A DNA stretch of 64,000 nucleotides, from the NCBI GenBank assembly GCA_002083635.1, contig MSXP01000007.1:186001-250000 (forward strand), written 5' to 3'. The notes beneath the pieces were generated by a model. The model ran no database searches. It saw nothing but the letters and a program-made list of their open reading frames with translations, and was not told the DNA's origin. The DNA is from Proteobacteria bacterium ST_bin12 (GTDB lineage Bacteria > Pseudomonadota > Gammaproteobacteria > Burkholderiales > Methylophilaceae). A program made the translations under genes and the position numbers. Shown here piece after piece: positions 1 through 7,926 of the stretch (within the stretch, counting starts at the first letter, position 1; the number at the start of each line of letters is the position of its first letter).

Positions 1-392
1 GCGATTTGGCCGATGGTTACTACGTACAGCCAACATTGCTCAAAGGTCACAACAAAATGCGCGTGTTCCAAGAAGAGATTTTTGGCCCAGTGCTTGCTGT
101 AACAACCTTTAAAGATGAAGCAGAAGCACTTGCGATTGCCAATGACACTATCTTTGGTTTAGGTGCTGGAGTTTGGAGCCGTGATGGTAGCGTTGCTTAC
201 AGAATGGGTCGTGGCATCAAAGCAGGACGTGTATGGACAAACTGCTACCACGCTTACCCTGCGCATGCTGCATTTGGTGGCTACAAAGAATCTGGCATTG
301 GTCGCGAGAATCACAAAATGATGCTAGACCACTACCAACAAACCAAGTGCTTATTGGTTAGCTATAACCCAAACAAACTAGGTTTCTTTTAG
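1..392 (+). CDS. NAD-dependent aldehyde dehydrogenase, C-terminal part (ExaC/AcoD-like)
   Basis: The reading frame is open from the left edge, so only the last ~130 residues of a roughly 500-residue enzyme are present. The family oxidises aldehydes to acids with NAD+. The conserved EEIFGPV segment, the WTNCYH region and the GGYKESGIGRE motif near the C-terminus are those of the aldehyde dehydrogenase superfamily. The ending with HYQQTK and LVSYNPNKLGFF is typical of the acetaldehyde dehydrogenase ExaC/AcoD/AldB branch. The catalytic cysteine and the NAD-binding fold lie outside the window. A DUF779 gene follows, a frequent companion of this branch. The superfamily is certain; the branch is likely; the substrate is not shown by the sequence. 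Confidence 0.9.
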   Translation, partial: DLADGYYVQPTLLKGHNKMRVFQEEIFGPVLAVTTFKDEAEALAIANDTIFGLGAGVWSRDGSVAYRMGRGIKAGRVWTNCYHAYPAHAAFGGYKESGIGRENHKMMLDHYQQTKCLLVSYNPNKLGFF

Positions 393-423
393 TTTTCGGG
401 CTTAAATAATGGTTAAGTAAGTT

Positions 424-452
424 AAAAGAGGCGGGTTTACTCGCCTCTTTTT
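424..452 (+). terminator. Rho-independent terminator after the aldehyde dehydrogenase
   Basis: The arms AAGAGGCG and CGCCTCTT are separated by an 8-nt loop and followed by a run of T. The hairpin lies between the aldehyde dehydrogenase and the DUF779 gene, so the two may be only partly co-transcribed. Confidence 0.8.
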
Positions 453-470
453 GTTTAAAAGGAATTAAAA

Positions 471-845
471 ATGGCTGAACGCGTTTCTGCAACACCCTCT
501 GCTCTCGCTCTAATTGACAAGCTCACAGCAGAACATGGTCCGATTATATTTTTGCAATCTGGTGGATGCTGCGAAGGTAGCGGCCCTATGTGCATGCCTG
601 TCAGAGAATTTAACCCCAGCGCATCTGATGTAGTTTTAGGAAAATTTAATAACGCCACTTTTTATATGGGCGATAGTCACTTTACCTTTGCCGAAAATAT
701 GCACACGATTTTAGATGCAATGCCAGGCTCAAGCGGCTCGTTTTCATTAGATTGCGGAACAGGCTTTGCCTTTATTACACGCGGACGATTGTATTCGGAT
801 GAAGAGTTGCAAAATTTACCGCCTGTCGAGCGCGTAGGATACTAA
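471..845 (+). CDS. DUF779 family protein
   Basis: A 124-residue soluble protein matching the DUF779 family, which is commonly encoded directly after acetaldehyde dehydrogenase genes (AcoD/ExaC type). Its biochemical role is not established. Visible features are the cysteine-rich GGCCEGSGPMC motif near residues 31-41, a central FYMGDSHF segment and a conserved DCGTGFAFITRGR stretch near the C-terminus. The cysteines could bind a metal or take part in redox chemistry, but that is inference. An AAAGGAATT ribosome-binding sequence precedes the ATG. The gene lies 78 bp after the aldehyde dehydrogenase with a hairpin terminator in between. Assignment to the family is firm; function is unknown. Confidence 0.85.
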   Translation: MAERVSATPSALALIDKLTAEHGPIIFLQSGGCCEGSGPMCMPVREFNPSASDVVLGKFNNATFYMGDSHFTFAENMHTILDAMPGSSGSFSLDCGTGFAFITRGRLYSDEELQNLPPVERVGY

Positions 846-937
846 AGAAACAATAGCTGCATTTTTTTAACCATTTTAGATGGTCAACTTCTGTAGTTTG
901 GCTGTAAAGTAAAGCCGATTTGAGGTAAAATCTTATT

Positions 938-1036
938 TGGCGGGCCTCCCCGCATTGTAAAGTAGCCAACCTGGTCAGATGCGGAAGCAAGCAGCCACAA
1001 CTATTAAGCAAGTGCCGGGGGTTTGGCTCGCCTCCT
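938..1036 (+). ncRNA. ffs: Signal recognition particle RNA, small bacterial type (4.5S)
   Basis: The hairpin-type SRP RNA binds Ffh and targets inner-membrane proteins to the translocon. The sequence shows the conserved core CAGATGCGGAAGCAAGCAGC around 976-995. The flanks GGCGGGCC at the 5' side and GGCTCGCC at the 3' side can pair to close one long stem. The gene lies just upstream of dnaX, a common position in betaproteobacteria. The ends are estimated from the pairing and may be off by a few bases. Confidence 0.93.
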
Positions 1037-1039
1037 CTA

Positions 1040-1162
1040 AAAAATTCATTTCAATTATTTATCTACGGCGTTGCTTGGTACTCAAAATCCTCATGTACCA
1101 ATTGTACATTCCGGTTTATGCGTGCCACGCGCCTTACATCTAAACAATTCAAATGAATTTTT
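1040..1162. repeat. Near-palindromic ~123-bp dispersed repeat, copy A
   Basis: The outer arms AAAAATTCATTT and AAATGAATTTTT are perfect inverted repeats and the similarity continues inwards for about 34 bp on each side. The centre holds a second small palindrome built on GTACCAATTGTAC. The reverse complement aligns along most of its length with the element at 45198-45322, including a CGG-AT-TAC...GTAC-T-AGG core and CAACGC blocks. It contains no convincing gene. It is probably a non-autonomous repeat (MITE- or REP-like), which is an inference from two copies only. Confidence 0.6.
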
Positions 1163-1222
1163 GGCGAAATTTTGTAACAAAAATACAAGACGAAAAGCCT
1201 CTTTTAAGCTACAGTTTCACCT

Positions 1223-2896
1223 ATGTCATATCTCGTTTTAGCACGCAAATATCGCCCCAAATCGTTTGATACTCTAGTTGGTCAGCCGCATGTGGTGCGC
1301 GCATTGACGAATGCCCTTACTCAACAACGCTTGCATCATGCGTATCTATTTACAGGCACGCGCGGCGTTGGCAAAACGACAATTGCACGTATTCTAGCCA
1401 AATCGCTTAACTGCGAAACAGGCATCACAGCCACGCCTTGTGGCGTATGCAATGCTTGTACAGAAATCGACCGCGGCCGTTTTGTGGATTTGTTAGAAGT
1501 CGATGCGGCATCGAATACGCAAGTAGACGCTATGCGCGAATTATTGGATAACGCACAATATGCGCCGACTGTTGGGCGCTTTAAAGTCTATATTATTGAC
1601 GAAGTGCACATGCTGTCTAAAAGTGCATTTAATGCCATGCTTAAAACGCTAGAAGAACCGCCAGCGCATGTTAAGTTTATTCTGGCGACTACTGACCCAC
1701 AAAAAGTCCCCGTAACAGTATTAAGCCGTTGTTTGCAATTTAATTTACGCCAAATGGCAAGCGCTACTATCTCTGAGCACTTACAGAATGTGCTTGCCCA
1801 AGAAAATATCAGCTTTGAATCTGCCGCTATTTCTCTTATTTCACGCGCCGCTGCTGGCAGCATGCGTGATGCACTATCGCTGACAGACCAAGCGATTGCG
1901 TATGGCAACCAAACCGTGAATGAAGTTGAAGTGCGCAGTATGCTTGGCGCGGTTGATCAAACTTATTTATACGATATTTTGCAGGCATTAATTAGCCAAG
2001 ATGGCTCGGCTTTGATTGAAAAAGCGCAAACCATGCAAATGCGTAATATTGCATTTGAAGCAGCGCTAAACGATTTGGCTAATATCTTGCATCAAATCGC
2101 CATAATACAAACCGTGCCTAACAGTGTTGCTGATGACAATCCGGAGCGCGCTTTGCTTCTAGATTTGGCGCAAAAATTGAATCCAGAAACGTTGCAACTA
2201 TATTATCAAATTGCGTTATTAGGCCGCCGCGATATTGGTTTAGCGCCAGACGAATACGCTGGGTTCACCATGAGTTTATTACGCATGTTGGCTTTTGCAC
2301 CCAATGAAAAAGTGTCTGAAAAATTAAGCGCGCCCGCCTCTACTAGCAGCAAGCCATTAGCCACGCCCGCGATGAGCGCGCAGGTGAATGTAAAAGTTGA
2401 CGTTGCGCCAATTGAGTCAGCAATAGCGCCACAGACTTTTACAGCACCTGTAAAAACTATTTGTGCGCCTGTCACGATTGAAACAGAAGCTGAAAGCGTT
2501 GTACAAAATTTTGATGGCAATTGGCGCGCTTTGGTTGAAAAGAGTCTGAAACTCGGCCTTGCGCGTGCCCTCGCACAAAATTGTGAAATGATTTCTTATG
2601 ATGAAAATAGCATTAACTTGCGGGTTTCAGCCAGTAACAAACATCTAGTGAGTGCGAGCTATCAAGAAAAACTATCCAGTGCCATTAATCAGCATTTCGG
2701 CAAACGCATTAAACTCAATATTGAAATTAGCGGTGAAAGCCACGTTGAAATCAATACGCCAGCTAAACAAAATGCGGTTGAAAAAGCTAGTATTCAGTCA
2801 TCTGCCGAAGAAGCGATTATGCAGGATAGTTTTGTGAAAGATTTACTCAGTCAATTTGACGCAACTATTATCCCCAACAGCATTAAACCGATATAA
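1223..2896 (+). CDS. dnaX: DNA polymerase III subunits gamma and tau
   Basis: The clamp-loader ATPase of the replicative polymerase. The 557-residue product has the P-loop GTRGVGKT at residues 45-52 and a zinc module with cysteines 64, 73, 76 and 79. It also has the IIDEVHM Walker B region near 125-131 and the arginine-finger LSRC segment near residue 170. An alanine/proline-rich linker follows residue ~370, then the tau-specific C-terminal domain (~430-557). I noticed no A-AAA-AAG slippery site, so a separate gamma form by frameshifting is not evident. It heads a dnaX-ybaB-recR run, the usual arrangement. The start at ATG 1223 gives the standard MSYLVLARKYRP beginning. Confidence 0.97.
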   Translation: MSYLVLARKYRPKSFDTLVGQPHVVRALTNALTQQRLHHAYLFTGTRGVGKTTIARILAKSLNCETGITATPCGVCNACTEIDRGRFVDLLEVDAASNTQVDAMRELLDNAQYAPTVGRFKVYIIDEVHMLSKSAFNAMLKTLEEPPAHVKFILATTDPQKVPVTVLSRCLQFNLRQMASATISEHLQNVLAQENISFESAAISLISRAAAGSMRDALSLTDQAIAYGNQTVNEVEVRSMLGAVDQTYLYDILQALISQDGSALIEKAQTMQMRNIAFEAALNDLANILHQIAIIQTVPNSVADDNPERALLLDLAQKLNPETLQLYYQIALLGRRDIGLAPDEYAGFTMSLLRMLAFAPNEKVSEKLSAPASTSSKPLATPAMSAQVNVKVDVAPIESAIAPQTFTAPVKTICAPVTIETEAESVVQNFDGNWRALVEKSLKLGLARALAQNCEMISYDENSINLRVSASNKHLVSASYQEKLSSAINQHFGKRIKLNIEISGESHVEINTPAKQNAVEKASIQSSAEEAIMQDSFVKDLLSQFDATIIPNSIKPI

Positions 2897-2947
2897 ACAA
2901 GTTAAACTTAAAACTAGATAAACTTAACCCTAAAAAAGGAGTAAAAA

Positions 2948-3256
2948 ATGATGAAAGGTGGCATGGGCAATATGATGAAGCAAGCCCAGCAAATGCAAGC
3001 CAATATGCAAAAAGCGCAGGCAGAATTAGCCGAAACTTTAGTAGAAGGCCTTGCCAGCAGCGGCTTAGTTAAAATCAGCATGACTTGCAACAATGTGGTG
3101 AAGCGCGTGAATATTGATGATGCGGCGATGGATGACCGCGAAACGTTAGAAGATTTATTATTAATCGCATTAAATGATGCAAGAGCGAAAGCAGAGGCAA
3201 CGTCAACAGCGCGCATGAGTGGCATGATGCCAGCTGGCTTTAAATTACCGTTTTAA
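2948..3256 (+). CDS. ybaB: Nucleoid-associated protein YbaB/EbfC family
   Basis: A small dimeric DNA-binding protein of 102 residues. The N-terminus is rich in methionine, glycine and glutamine (MMKGGMGNMMKQAQQMQ), followed by a long helix, a central beta region (GLVKISMTCNN) and a C-terminal helix with the GMMPAGFKLPF ending typical of the family. It lies between dnaX and recR, its conserved position, where it is thought to affect nucleoid structure and perhaps recombination. A strong AAAAGGAG ribosome-binding site stands just upstream of the ATG at 2948. Nothing is unusual in length or composition. Confidence 0.95.
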   Translation: MMKGGMGNMMKQAQQMQANMQKAQAELAETLVEGLASSGLVKISMTCNNVVKRVNIDDAAMDDRETLEDLLLIALNDARAKAEATSTARMSGMMPAGFKLPF

Positions 3257-3268
3257 CTTTATTCGTCT

Positions 3269-3865
3269 TTGAAAAACCCTCCCGCGCTTGAGCAGTTAAT
3301 TGATTCGCTACGCTGCTTACCTGGCGTAGGGCCAAAGTCCGCTTTGCGTATGGCTTATTATCTATTGCAGCGCGATAGAAAAGGTGCAGCTAAATTAGGC
3401 AATAGTTTAGGTAACGCGTTGCAAGTGCTGGGGCATTGCACGTTATGTAACAACTTCTCCGAAACGCCAATATGCCCTTTGTGCGCTTCTGAGAAACGCG
3501 AACAAAATCAATTGTGCGTGGTAGAAATGCCCACCGATTTAATGATGATGGAACAAACACAATCGTATAACGGTATGTATTTTGTGTTAATGGGTCGATT
3601 ATCGCCTTTAGATGGCGTTGGACCGAAAGAAATCAACTTAGATAAATTGATTAAACGTGCGCAAAATGGTGTGACACAAGAAGTGATTCTGGCTACCAAT
3701 TACACGGTTGAAGGTGAAGCGACTGCGCATTACATCAGTGAATTGCTTAAAACACGCGGCGTGTCGGTAAGCCGGATTGCGCGTGGCTTGCCAATGGGTG
3801 GTGAAATTGAATATGTGGATAGCGGGACTTTATCAATGGCGCTACTTGGCAGAAAGCAGCTTTAA
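3269..3865 (+). CDS. recR: Recombination protein RecR
   Basis: RecR acts with RecO (and RecF) to load RecA on gapped DNA. The 198-residue protein shows an N-terminal helix-hairpin-helix (LPGVGPKSA, residues 17-25) and a four-cysteine zinc finger (C57, C60, C69, C72). A TOPRIM domain follows (VVEMPTDLMMME onward), and the end is RGLPMGGEIEYVDSGTLSMAL. The chosen start is TTG at 3269, since no ATG precedes the conserved ALEQLIDSLRCLPGVG region in frame. The gene begins 12 bp after ybaB, so translation is probably coupled. No clear terminator was found in the 66 bp before the convergent gph. Confidence 0.96.
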   Translation: MKNPPALEQLIDSLRCLPGVGPKSALRMAYYLLQRDRKGAAKLGNSLGNALQVLGHCTLCNNFSETPICPLCASEKREQNQLCVVEMPTDLMMMEQTQSYNGMYFVLMGRLSPLDGVGPKEINLDKLIKRAQNGVTQEVILATNYTVEGEATAHYISELLKTRGVSVSRIARGLPMGGEIEYVDSGTLSMALLGRKQL

Positions 3866-3931
3866 ATCAATGGCTTTGCTAAGACGACAAAAGTTTTAAT
3901 TGATAAAATTCGGTTGTTTTTTAGTGTTAAG

Positions 3932-4585
3932 TTAAGCGTTAATTATCGCCAATAAATCGATTGGCGCGCTGATTAATGCATCTGCGCCCCACTCCTCAGG
4001 TTTGTCAGTCACATCAATATAGCCAAACAAAGCCACCACCGATTTCATACCTGCTGCTTTACCTGCTTGAATATCACGCTCCGCGTCGCCTAAATAGATA
4101 CAATTTTCGGGCTTAACACCGATTTGCTCACAGGCTAATAATAGCGTCGCAGGTGAAGGCTTGGGTTGCGGCGCATCATCACCGCTCACTACGCAAGCTG
4201 CACGTTTGTCTAAACCCATACTTTTGATTAAAGGTTGCGTAAAACGACGTGGCTTATTGGTGACAATTCCCCACTTTAAACCTTTATTTTCAATGGCTTG
4301 TAGCAAATCTGCTATGCCATCCAACAAAACAGGGCTACGTGTAAAAACCGTATCGTAAATACTTAAATACTCATCGCGCATAGCAATAAAATTGTCATCA
4401 TTCGGTGTAATACCAAAACCTAAACCAATTAATCCGAGTGAACCATGCGAAGCAAAAGGTCTAATCGCTGCATCGCTTAAAGCGGGTTTGCCATGGCGAA
4501 TGAGTTGGATATTGAGTGCGTGACCTAAATCTGGCGCGGTGTCTACAAGCGTACCGTCTAAATCAAAAAGAATGGTGTTAATCAA
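3932..4585 (-). CDS. gph: Phosphoglycolate phosphatase (HAD superfamily)
   Basis: A 217-residue haloacid-dehalogenase-type phosphatase that dephosphorylates 2-phosphoglycolate, a by-product of DNA repair and of oxygenase reactions. Motif I is FDLDGTLVDT at residues 7-16 with the nucleophilic aspartate. Motif II is the GIVTNKP region, and motif III/IV is KPSPATLL followed by YLGDAERDI. It is the last gene of a minus-strand trio mtaD-ubiG-gph, with one base between its start and the ubiG stop. This ubiG-gph pairing is common in betaproteobacteria. The substrate is inferred from family and neighbourhood; other small phosphate esters are possible. Confidence 0.9.
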   Translation of the reverse strand: MINTILFDLDGTLVDTAPDLGHALNIQLIRHGKPALSDAAIRPFASHGSLGLIGLGFGITPNDDNFIAMRDEYLSIYDTVFTRSPVLLDGIADLLQAIENKGLKWGIVTNKPRRFTQPLIKSMGLDKRAACVVSGDDAPQPKPSPATLLLACEQIGVKPENCIYLGDAERDIQAGKAAGMKSVVALFGYIDVTDKPEEWGADALISAPIDLLAIINA

Positions 4586-4586
4586 A

Positions 4587-5282
4587 CTAAGCCTTAATCG
4601 TATGCATCATATAATTCACAGAAATATCATTATCTAGCCAATAATGTTTAGTAATGGGGTTATAACTCATGCCAATTTGATGGGTAAGCGATAAATCAGA
4701 AGTCCGAACCCAAGCTGCCAATTCGGATGGTTTGATAAACTTTGCGTAATCGTGCGTGCCGCGCGGCAGCATATTTAATACATATTCGGCGCCTACTACT
4801 GCAAACAAATACGCTTTAGGATTACGATTAATGGTTGAAAAGAAAACATGCCCACCGGGCTTAACCAATTGTGCGCATGCTCTCACCACACTGGCAGGAT
4901 CAGGTACATGTTCTAGCATTTCCAAGCAAGTCACCACATCAAAACTGGCTGGCGCGTCTTTGGCTAATTGCTCAACTGCTATCAGACGATAATCTACATT
5001 AATACCACTTTCTAAGCTGTGTAATTGCGCTACTTTTAAGGCTTTCTCGCCCAGATCAATACCTGTTACCGTTGCGCCTTTTTGCGCCATCGATTCGCTT
5101 AATATGCCGCCGCCGCAGCCAACATCTAAGACAGTTTTTCCAGCTAATGATACTTTTTGGTCAATAAATCCCAGCCGCAAAGGATTAATATCATGCAAAG
5201 GTTTAAATTCGCTGGTTTTATCCCACCACTTATGGGCTAGCTCACTAAATTTATTTAATTCAGCTGTATCGTAATTGGACAT
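4587..5282 (-). CDS. ubiG: Ubiquinone biosynthesis O-methyltransferase UbiG
   Basis: An SAM-dependent enzyme that performs the two O-methylations in ubiquinone synthesis. The 231-residue protein begins with the typical ELNKFSELAHKWWD segment. It carries the SAM-binding loop VLDVGCGGGILSE (about residues 51-63), a second acidic motif GIDLGEKAL, and the CLEMLEHVPDP motif. The end YNPITKHYWLDNDISVNYM matches UbiG (NP..W.......NY). It sits between mtaD and gph on the minus strand. The start ATG at 5282 leaves a 21-bp gap to mtaD, so one transcript is likely. Confidence 0.96.
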   Translation of the reverse strand: MSNYDTAELNKFSELAHKWWDKTSEFKPLHDINPLRLGFIDQKVSLAGKTVLDVGCGGGILSESMAQKGATVTGIDLGEKALKVAQLHSLESGINVDYRLIAVEQLAKDAPASFDVVTCLEMLEHVPDPASVVRACAQLVKPGGHVFFSTINRNPKAYLFAVVGAEYVLNMLPRGTHDYAKFIKPSELAAWVRTSDLSLTHQIGMSYNPITKHYWLDNDISVNYMMHTIKA

Positions 5283-5303
5283 GATTTTCTTTATTAAAAG
5301 TAA

Positions 5304-6653
5304 CTAATTGATAGACTTAAATGTATCTAGTTTGGTTTGCCATCTACTCACTATATCTACTAACTCTTGTGGCTCAATACTGCTATAAATACCAGCACTA
5401 TAAGTTGGTCGATGATATTTTAGGTCGCCACTCACCCAAACATGGCTTACTTGCTCGCGCTCAGCCACATACACCACATGTGAAACGACATCAAAACAAG
5501 GCTGCATATTAAAGTCTTCTAGCTTAATAGCTGTTAAGTCAGCAAACTTACCTACTTCAATTGAGCCAATTTTGTCATCTAAGCCGACTGCCTTAGCACC
5601 ATTTATTGTTGCCATTTCTAGCGCCTGATGTGCAGAAATAGCAGTTGCATCACCACTTTGCCCTTTTGCTAATAATGCCGCGAGTCGCATTTCGGTAAAC
5701 ATATCTAATCGATTATTACTGGCTGCGCCATCTGTACCCAAGCCAATATTAATCCCCTGTTTAGTATATTCTGCGATAGGCGCAATTCCACTTGCCAGCT
5801 TTAAGTTAGAGCTTGGGCAATGCGCGATACTGCAACCATTTTCAGCCAATAGTTGTATTTCAATCGCGTTTAAATGTACGCAATGTGCAAACGTGGTGCT
5901 AGCGCCGAGCAAGCCTAGCTTAGCTAATCGTGCCACTGGGCGCATGCCATAGCGCTGTTCGCTTTGTGTAATCTCTGTGATCGTTTCGTGTAAGTGCGTG
6001 TGCAAACCAATATTAATCTGCGCACTTAATGTGTTCAAAGTGGTGAAAGTTTCATCGCTAACAGTGTAAGGCGCATGAGGCGCAAAACTGAAGGTAATCA
6101 ATGGCTCGTTTTTTAAAACATCGCGTGCTTGCGTGCCTTTATCAATATAGCTTTCCGCATTATTAGCGTACTGCGTTGCAAACTCTAAAACCAGCAAGCC
6201 TAAATTAGCGCGCATTCCTGCTTGAATAGCCGCTTCAGCGGTGGCTTCCGGGTAAAAATACATATCATTAAAGGTTGTGATGCCACCGCGCAACATTTCT
6301 GCGCAAGCTAACAAAGTACCGTCGTGTACAAATTGTGGTGATACCATTTTTTGTTCTGCAGGCCAGATATGCTCTTCTAACCAAGGCATCAACGGCAAAT
6401 CATCTGCCAAACCGCGCATTAGATTCATGGCTGCATGTGTGTGTAGATTAATAAAGCTCGGCATCAATACATGTTCGCCTAGGTGAACAATTTCATTTGC
6501 TTGGTAAAGCTGATGCGCAGTTAAAATGGGACAAGTAGCGATAATTTTGCCCGCTTGAATGACCACCGCTTGATATTCTAACAAAACATCTTTAGGAATA
6601 ACTGGTATCAGCCAACGTGCTTCAATAATTAAATCAACAGATTGTTTCATCAT
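5304..6653 (-). CDS. mtaD: 5-methylthioadenosine/S-adenosylhomocysteine deaminase (TRZ/ATZ family)
   Basis: A metal-dependent amidohydrolase of 449 residues, predicted to deaminate methylthioadenosine and S-adenosylhomocysteine, which relieves product inhibition of methyltransferases. The metal-binding HTH motif is at H71-H73 (INLHTHAAMNLMRG), followed by the GLHTHLHET motif and the late GLGTDGAASNN motif with the metal-ligand aspartate. The neighbouring gene is ubiG, an SAM-dependent methyltransferase that produces S-adenosylhomocysteine, so the pairing makes biochemical sense. It is the first gene of mtaD-ubiG-gph. Two adjacent ATG codons at 6653 and 6650 are both possible starts. Other guanine/cytosine-type deaminases of the same family cannot be excluded. 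Confidence 0.87.
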   Translation of the reverse strand: MMKQSVDLIIEARWLIPVIPKDVLLEYQAVVIQAGKIIATCPILTAHQLYQANEIVHLGEHVLMPSFINLHTHAAMNLMRGLADDLPLMPWLEEHIWPAEQKMVSPQFVHDGTLLACAEMLRGGITTFNDMYFYPEATAEAAIQAGMRANLGLLVLEFATQYANNAESYIDKGTQARDVLKNEPLITFSFAPHAPYTVSDETFTTLNTLSAQINIGLHTHLHETITEITQSEQRYGMRPVARLAKLGLLGASTTFAHCVHLNAIEIQLLAENGCSIAHCPSSNLKLASGIAPIAEYTKQGINIGLGTDGAASNNRLDMFTEMRLAALLAKGQSGDATAISAHQALEMATINGAKAVGLDDKIGSIEVGKFADLTAIKLEDFNMQPCFDVVSHVVYVAEREQVSHVWVSGDLKYHRPTYSAGIYSSIEPQELVDIVSRWQTKLDTFKSIN

Positions 6654-6700
6654 ATTATTATAACGAGAAAATCATGGCGGGCTTTAATTCGTAGGCAATA

Positions 6701-6727
6701 AAAAAGCCCCGCAGTGCGAGGCTTTTT
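6701..6727 (-). terminator. Rho-independent terminator of the OmpA-family gene
   Basis: The arms AAAAAGCC and GGCTTTTT with the GC-rich interior form a strong hairpin with T-runs on both sides. It lies 18 bp downstream of the porin stop codon on the minus strand. Confidence 0.85.
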
Positions 6728-6744
6728 AAACGTACTATTAAAAA

Positions 6745-7842
6745 CTAGTTACAACCTGTTTCAATAGAACGTGTTGCTTCAATTTCAACGCGACGATTTG
6801 GTGCTAAGCATTCAATTTGTGCTTTGCGACCTTTAACATCATCACAATTTACTTTAGGCATATCTTCACCTTTGCCAACTGCAACTAAGCGACTACCGTC
6901 AATACCTTGACTGATGATGTAATCACGCACTTGGTTAGCACGTCTTTCAGAAAGGCCTTGGTTGTATTTTTCGCTGCCTAATTTGTCAGTGTGACCAACA
7001 ATCTTAACTGATGCGAAAATTGCATTTTCTTTCATTTTTGCAATTACTTGCGTATCAATTTCGCTTGTATCGGCTAATAAAGCCTTATCAAAGCCAAATA
7101 GTTTTTCTGCTTGCAATGTAATTGTTTCAACTTGTGGCGTACATGCAACTGGTGCTGGTGCTGGCTCAGCCATTGGAGCTGGTTCTGGCATTGGCTCTGG
7201 CGCTGCTGCAATTGGTGCTGGCTCTGGTGCTGCTGCTGCAACTACTGGAGCTGAAGCACCGAAGCGGAAAACACCGCCTAGGTTAAGCAAAGTGTTTCCG
7301 ATGGTTTCAGTACTGCTGTTATTGTTAATTTCTACTTCAGCTCTGCTCCATTGATGACGCAAATCTGCTTGTAGGCCAAAATTGTCACTGAATAAATATT
7401 GTGCACCTAAACCTAAACCAGCAAGCCAAGATGTTTTTTTACCATCCACATTGACACCTGGAATATTGTAATCAACGTTGTTGCGGGCTGCGCCTAAACC
7501 TGCAAGCAAGAATGGGCGGAATTTATCGCGACTGAACATATATAATGCATCTAAACCTAGTGTCGTTTGTTTATAACGACCGCTTGCACCAGGAATACCA
7601 GTATCTTCGTCTGCGCGATTGTGGCCTAAACGACCTTGTAAATCCCAGCTAGGGCTTAATTCTTTACCGATAGCGATGAAACCGCCTCCACCATTGTCCG
7701 CCTCTAAATCGCTATCTGTGTTCATGTAACTAACACCAGGTACTGCATACCAAGCACCACGGTACATGTCTTCAGCAGATACAGCAAAAGCTGTCAGACT
7801 AAGTGTAGCTGCAACAGCTAAACTGATTAAATTCTTTTTCAT
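6745..7842 (-). CDS. ompA: OmpA family outer-membrane protein
   Basis: A predicted 365-residue protein. A signal peptide (MKKNLISLAVAATL...AVSAED) is followed by an eight-strand beta-barrel domain to about residue 200. A proline/alanine-rich hinge (PEPAPIAAAPEP-like repeats) comes next, then the periplasmic OmpA domain that binds peptidoglycan (VKIVGHTDKLGSEKYNQGLSERRA, ending CLAPNRRVEIE). I chose ATG 7842 because it gives a clean signal peptide. The frame stays open to 7878, and an ATG at 7854 is the alternative. A promoter candidate at 7889-7917 would start transcription near 7882, which argues against the longest version. It is probably an abundant structural porin; a strong terminator follows. 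Confidence 0.92.
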   Translation of the reverse strand: MKKNLISLAVAATLSLTAFAVSAEDMYRGAWYAVPGVSYMNTDSDLEADNGGGGFIAIGKELSPSWDLQGRLGHNRADEDTGIPGASGRYKQTTLGLDALYMFSRDKFRPFLLAGLGAARNNVDYNIPGVNVDGKKTSWLAGLGLGAQYLFSDNFGLQADLRHQWSRAEVEINNNSSTETIGNTLLNLGGVFRFGASAPVVAAAAPEPAPIAAAPEPMPEPAPMAEPAPAPVACTPQVETITLQAEKLFGFDKALLADTSEIDTQVIAKMKENAIFASVKIVGHTDKLGSEKYNQGLSERRANQVRDYIISQGIDGSRLVAVGKGEDMPKVNCDDVKGRKAQIECLAPNRRVEIEATRSIETGCN

Positions 7843-7888
7843 TGTTAAACTCATAGTTAAAAACATACAAACAAACATCTACCTACCT

Positions 7889-7917
7889 ACTATACTTAAA
7901 CTATACCAACTATGCAA
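7889..7917 (-). promoter_or_regulatory. Predicted sigma-70 promoter of the OmpA-family gene
   Basis: On the minus strand, TTGCAT (7917-7912) and TATAGT (7894-7889) are separated by 17 bp. The expected transcript start is near 7882, about 40 nt before the chosen start codon. It lies in the gap after mfnB, so the porin can be expressed independently of the cofactor genes. Confidence 0.5.
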
Positions 7918-7926
7918 CGCCAAATT

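Noticed and set aside
7843..7878. N-terminal extension of the OmpA-family protein from ATG 7878
   Set aside because: The promoter candidate would start the transcript only about four bases earlier, and the signal peptide begins properly at 7842.
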